A stretch of DNA of 64,000 nt from positions 186,001 to 250,000 of the forward strand of contig NZ_JBAOJI010000004.1 of assembly GCF_037080055.1 (NCBI RefSeq), read 5' to 3'. Numbering within the stretch: position 1 is the stretch's first letter; each line of letters opens with the position of its first letter. Positions 61,809 through 64,000 of the stretch are shown here, piece by piece. This DNA is from Halovenus sp037080055. Its GTDB lineage: Archaea > Halobacteriota > Halobacteria > Halobacteriales > Haloarculaceae. Both the position numbers and the translations under genes were made by a program. The notes beneath the pieces were generated by a model. That model saw only the letters and a program-made list of their open reading frames with translations, made no database searches and was not told the origin of the DNA.

Positions 61809-62699
61809 ATGAGTAGTCGCTCGAACCCAGGCCGTCTGTACAATCGTCGGGTGACGAGACATATCGAGTCGCTGCTCCCGGATCGCGTCCTGCCGGACAA
61901 TGATTTCACGTTCAGTGGGACGACCATCGTCGACCGCGAGAACAACCCCGGAAAGCCGGCAGGCGGGACCTGTACGATCAAGTCCTACGTCGGGGAGGAT
62001 GGCCAACTCGCCGTGCTCGAAAAATCAGAGCTGAAGTTGGAGGGAGAAACCGCGTGGGGTTGCTGGAACCGGATTCGACGCACACATACCGTCGACGGGA
62101 CGGAGCTACCGCCGTTCAGCTATCACGTCCAGACGCAGATTTTCGATCGCGGGTCACGCAAGCGCGACGAGACGATTGTCAGCCTCGCTGGACTGGAAGA
62201 GATGCCCGTCTACGGCGGCCGCGAGGCACAGGCGGCGCTGATTCTCGCGGAGAGTCTGGCCGTGGAGAAGGCAGTCGCGCCGGAGGAGCGCTCGGATGTC
62301 TGCTGTTCGCTCCATCGGCTGCCCTCCTTGCCGCGGCTGGTGGATCGAGGCGAACTGCTCCGGCTCAGTTGGCGCGAACTCGACGAACTGCTCGGCCCCG
62401 ACGCCGAGATGATCGCGGCCAGCGCAAGCGTCGAAACCGTCCCTGACGAAGAACGCGAAGAGGCCGCCGCGAAAGGCGTCAAGATGTTTACCGACGAAGC
62501 GCACTCTGTCGACGACGAGAACTTCACCGAGAAGCGAACTCGCCGCCGGTCAGAGACGCCGGACCAACACGAGCGCCGCGAACGTAACGCGCGGTCACTT
62601 CCCGACGAGATGAGTCCGGAGGAGGCCGAAGAGAAACTGATCGAGATGGCCGAAGAGATTTACGAGATGCGCGGCAATGAGAAGCAGTCCGACGAATAA
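61809..62699 (+). CDS. Hypothetical cytoplasmic protein
   Basis: The protein has 296 residues. The N-terminal half is mixed alpha/beta (SGTTIVDRENNPGKP, CTIKSYVGEDGQLAVLEKS), the middle has VCCSLHRLPSLPRL and LSWRELDELLGPDAE, and the C-terminus (about 215-296) is charged and helical. No signal peptide, membrane helix or known motif is seen. It is a long, compact reading frame with haloarchaeal codon use, so it is probably real. Function unknown. Confidence 0.7.
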   Translation: MSSRSNPGRLYNRRVTRHIESLLPDRVLPDNDFTFSGTTIVDRENNPGKPAGGTCTIKSYVGEDGQLAVLEKSELKLEGETAWGCWNRIRRTHTVDGTELPPFSYHVQTQIFDRGSRKRDETIVSLAGLEEMPVYGGREAQAALILAESLAVEKAVAPEERSDVCCSLHRLPSLPRLVDRGELLRLSWRELDELLGPDAEMIAASASVETVPDEEREEAAAKGVKMFTDEAHSVDDENFTEKRTRRRSETPDQHERRERNARSLPDEMSPEEAEEKLIEMAEEIYEMRGNEKQSDE

Positions 62700-62717
62700 T
62701 CGGTGTCTATGGAAGGA

Positions 62718-62889
62718 GTCCGCTGTGTTCGCGGACAAGCACAATCTTCTGAACGCGAACGAAGTGAGCGTTCAGCTCTTTTTCCCCAAGTTTTTGCCGT
62801 GAGTGGGTTGCGGGCCGCTGGCCCGCAACCTCATAGCGTGACGGTTGTACCGTCACGCGGTCGCCGAAGGCGACCCGAACGGGAAAAAG
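62718..62889. terminator. Tandem hairpins between converging genes (bidirectional terminator region)
   Basis: Five hairpins lie in a row: GTCCGC/GCGGAC (62718-62736); CTGAACGC/GCGTTCAG (62749-62775); GGTTGCGGGC/GCCCGCAACC (62806-62830); GCGTGACGG/CCGTCACGC (62836-62858); GGTCGCC/GGCGACC (62859-62875). A T-run CTTTTTCCCC follows the second on the plus strand, and on the minus strand the last is preceded by CTTTTTCCC after the EF-2 stop. They probably end transcription from both sides. Confidence 0.6.
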
Positions 62890-62896
62890 TGGCTCC

Positions 62897-64000
62897 TTAG
62901 AAGTAGTCGATCGCTTCGGGCAGTTCGGTCTTCATTCCCTTGCGCTCTCGGATCATCGTGATCGTCTCTGGCTGGAGGTTGTCGGCCATGACCTGGAAGC
63001 CGGCGTTTTCGGTATTCCAGCTCGCTCGACCCTCGGTCGCGGAGCGAATGTCCGAGGAGAAACCAATCATCTCTTCGACCGGCGCGACGCCTTCGACGAC
63101 CATCAGATCGCCTTCCTGGTACATGTCGTCGACGCGGCCACGTCGGCCCTGAATCTCGCCGCTTGCCGCGCCCATGTGGTCGTTTGGCACATCGATGCGG
63201 ACCTCCTGAATCGGTTCGAGGAGTTTGATCTTCGCGTCGATCAGGGCGTTGTGCAGCGATTCGCGAACTGCGGGGATGACCTGTGCCGGACCGCGGTGGA
63301 TAGCGTCCTCGTGGAGTCGGGCGTCGTGGAGACGGATCAGCGAGCCCTGGACCGGTTCGGCGGCCAGCGGCCCGTCGTTGAGTGCCTCCTCGAATCCTTC
63401 GATGACCAGCTCCATCGTCTCGTTGAGGTGCTGGATACCTTTCGTGTCGTCGATGATGATGTTCGTGCCGTGGATGTGCTCGACATCCTGGGAGGTGTCT
63501 TTGTCGAGGCCAGCGTCCTGCAGTGCCTCACGGCGTTCGAGTTCGGGCATGTCCATCGACGCTTTGCCCTGCTTGATCGCTTCGACCACGTCGCCGTCAA
63601 GCGGCGTCACCGTGATGTAGAAGCGGTTGTGACGGTTCGGGGAGATTCCCTCGACCTCGCGGCTGGATTCCTGCGGCGCTTCGCGGAAGACGACGATCGG
63701 TTCACCGGTCGTGACCGGGATGCCCTGGTTGCGCTCGATACGCTGGGTGACGACTTCGAGGTGAAGTTCGCCCTGCCCGGAGATCAGGTGCTCGCCGGTG
63801 TCTTCGTTGATCTCGATGTCGATTGTCGGGTCCTCCTTTGCGACCTGCTGGAGCGTCTCGATGAGTTTCGGCAGGTCGTCCATGTTCTTCGCCTCGACGG
63901 ATTTCGTGATGACAGGCTCCGAGATGTGTTCGATGGACTCGAACGGCGTCATCTCGACGCTGGAAACTGTCGAGCCAGCGATTGCATCGGCCAGTCCAGT
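62897..64000 (-). CDS. fusA: Translation elongation factor 2 (3' part; 5' end outside window)
   Basis: EF-2 moves the ribosome along mRNA during GTP-driven translocation. The C-terminal 367 residues are visible, from TGLADAIAGS to KTELPEAIDYF. The frame is open to base 64000. Typical EF-2 motifs are TGEHLISGQGELHLEVV, FREAPQESSREVEGIS and the diphthamide region DAIHRGPAQVIPA, where His is the modified residue. RIDVPNDHMGAASGEIQGRRG and VADNLQPETITMIRERKG are in the last domain. The GTP-binding domain lies outside. Confidence 0.97.
   Translation of the reverse strand, partial: TGLADAIAGSTVSSVEMTPFESIEHISEPVITKSVEAKNMDDLPKLIETLQQVAKEDPTIDIEINEDTGEHLISGQGELHLEVVTQRIERNQGIPVTTGEPIVVFREAPQESSREVEGISPNRHNRFYITVTPLDGDVVEAIKQGKASMDMPELERREALQDAGLDKDTSQDVEHIHGTNIIIDDTKGIQHLNETMELVIEGFEEALNDGPLAAEPVQGSLIRLHDARLHEDAIHRGPAQVIPAVRESLHNALIDAKIKLLEPIQEVRIDVPNDHMGAASGEIQGRRGRVDDMYQEGDLMVVEGVAPVEEMIGFSSDIRSATEGRASWNTENAGFQVMADNLQPETITMIRERKGMKTELPEAIDYF

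Overview
The window comes from a haloarchaeon (class Halobacteria). Several things agree on this. Base composition is GC-rich, proteins are very acidic, and many genes have a TATA-like box about 28 bases before a start codon with no room for a leader (leaderless transcripts). Tat-type and lipobox signal peptides are common, and there is a PGF-CTERM anchor. Archaeal marker genes are present: radA, elongation factor 2, a split GMP synthase, PurO, a 7S SRP RNA and SAMP1. No rRNA, CRISPR array, transposase or complete mobile element was seen.

Layout. 1-7.7 kb: cell-surface genes, namely the end of a secreted protein, a protein of about 1,780 residues with a pilin-like N-terminus, a von Willebrand A domain and about ten beta-sandwich repeats, and a Tat-exported beta-propeller with a PGF-CTERM anchor. 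7.6-14 kb: DnaJ-domain protein, tyrS, a Trm9-like tRNA methyltransferase, a second methyltransferase, then guaAb and pyrG on the minus strand. 14.3-19.8 kb: a probable exopolysaccharide locus (receiver protein, membrane HEAT protein, processive GT2 synthase, divergent glycosidase-like lipoprotein). 19.8-27.7 kb: housekeeping genes (PspA, ParA-like, HIT, fluoride channel pair, SDR, CoA-binding protein, pckA, SAMP1). 27.7-33.3 kb: two membrane RCK_C proteins, a beta-helix protein and a tiny lipoprotein. 33-44.6 kb: uvrA, acyltransferase, UspA, the PitA heme-protein fusion, radA, a CPBP protease. 44.6-49 kb: thrC, regulators, larE, purO and tRNA-Gln with a duplicated 3' end. 49-53.9 kb: M48 protease, beta-propeller lipoprotein, methyltransferase, SRP RNA and an iron-type cluster (ferritin-like protein, DtxR regulator, micro-membrane protein). 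54-64 kb: lysA and dapE, a TatC-like mini protein, a relic made of metG and dapE pieces, intact metG, small genes, and the 3' part of the EF-2 gene.

Linked functions. lysA and dapE serve the diaminopimelate route to lysine. guaAb, pyrG and purO serve nucleotide synthesis. tyrS, the Trm9-like gene, metG, tRNA-Gln, SRP RNA and EF-2 serve translation and protein targeting. The two least ordinary pieces of DNA are the degraded metG/dapE junction at about 57.17-57.40 kb, which records an old duplication, and the 27-bp repeat of the tRNA-Gln 3' end, which looks like an attachment-site scar.
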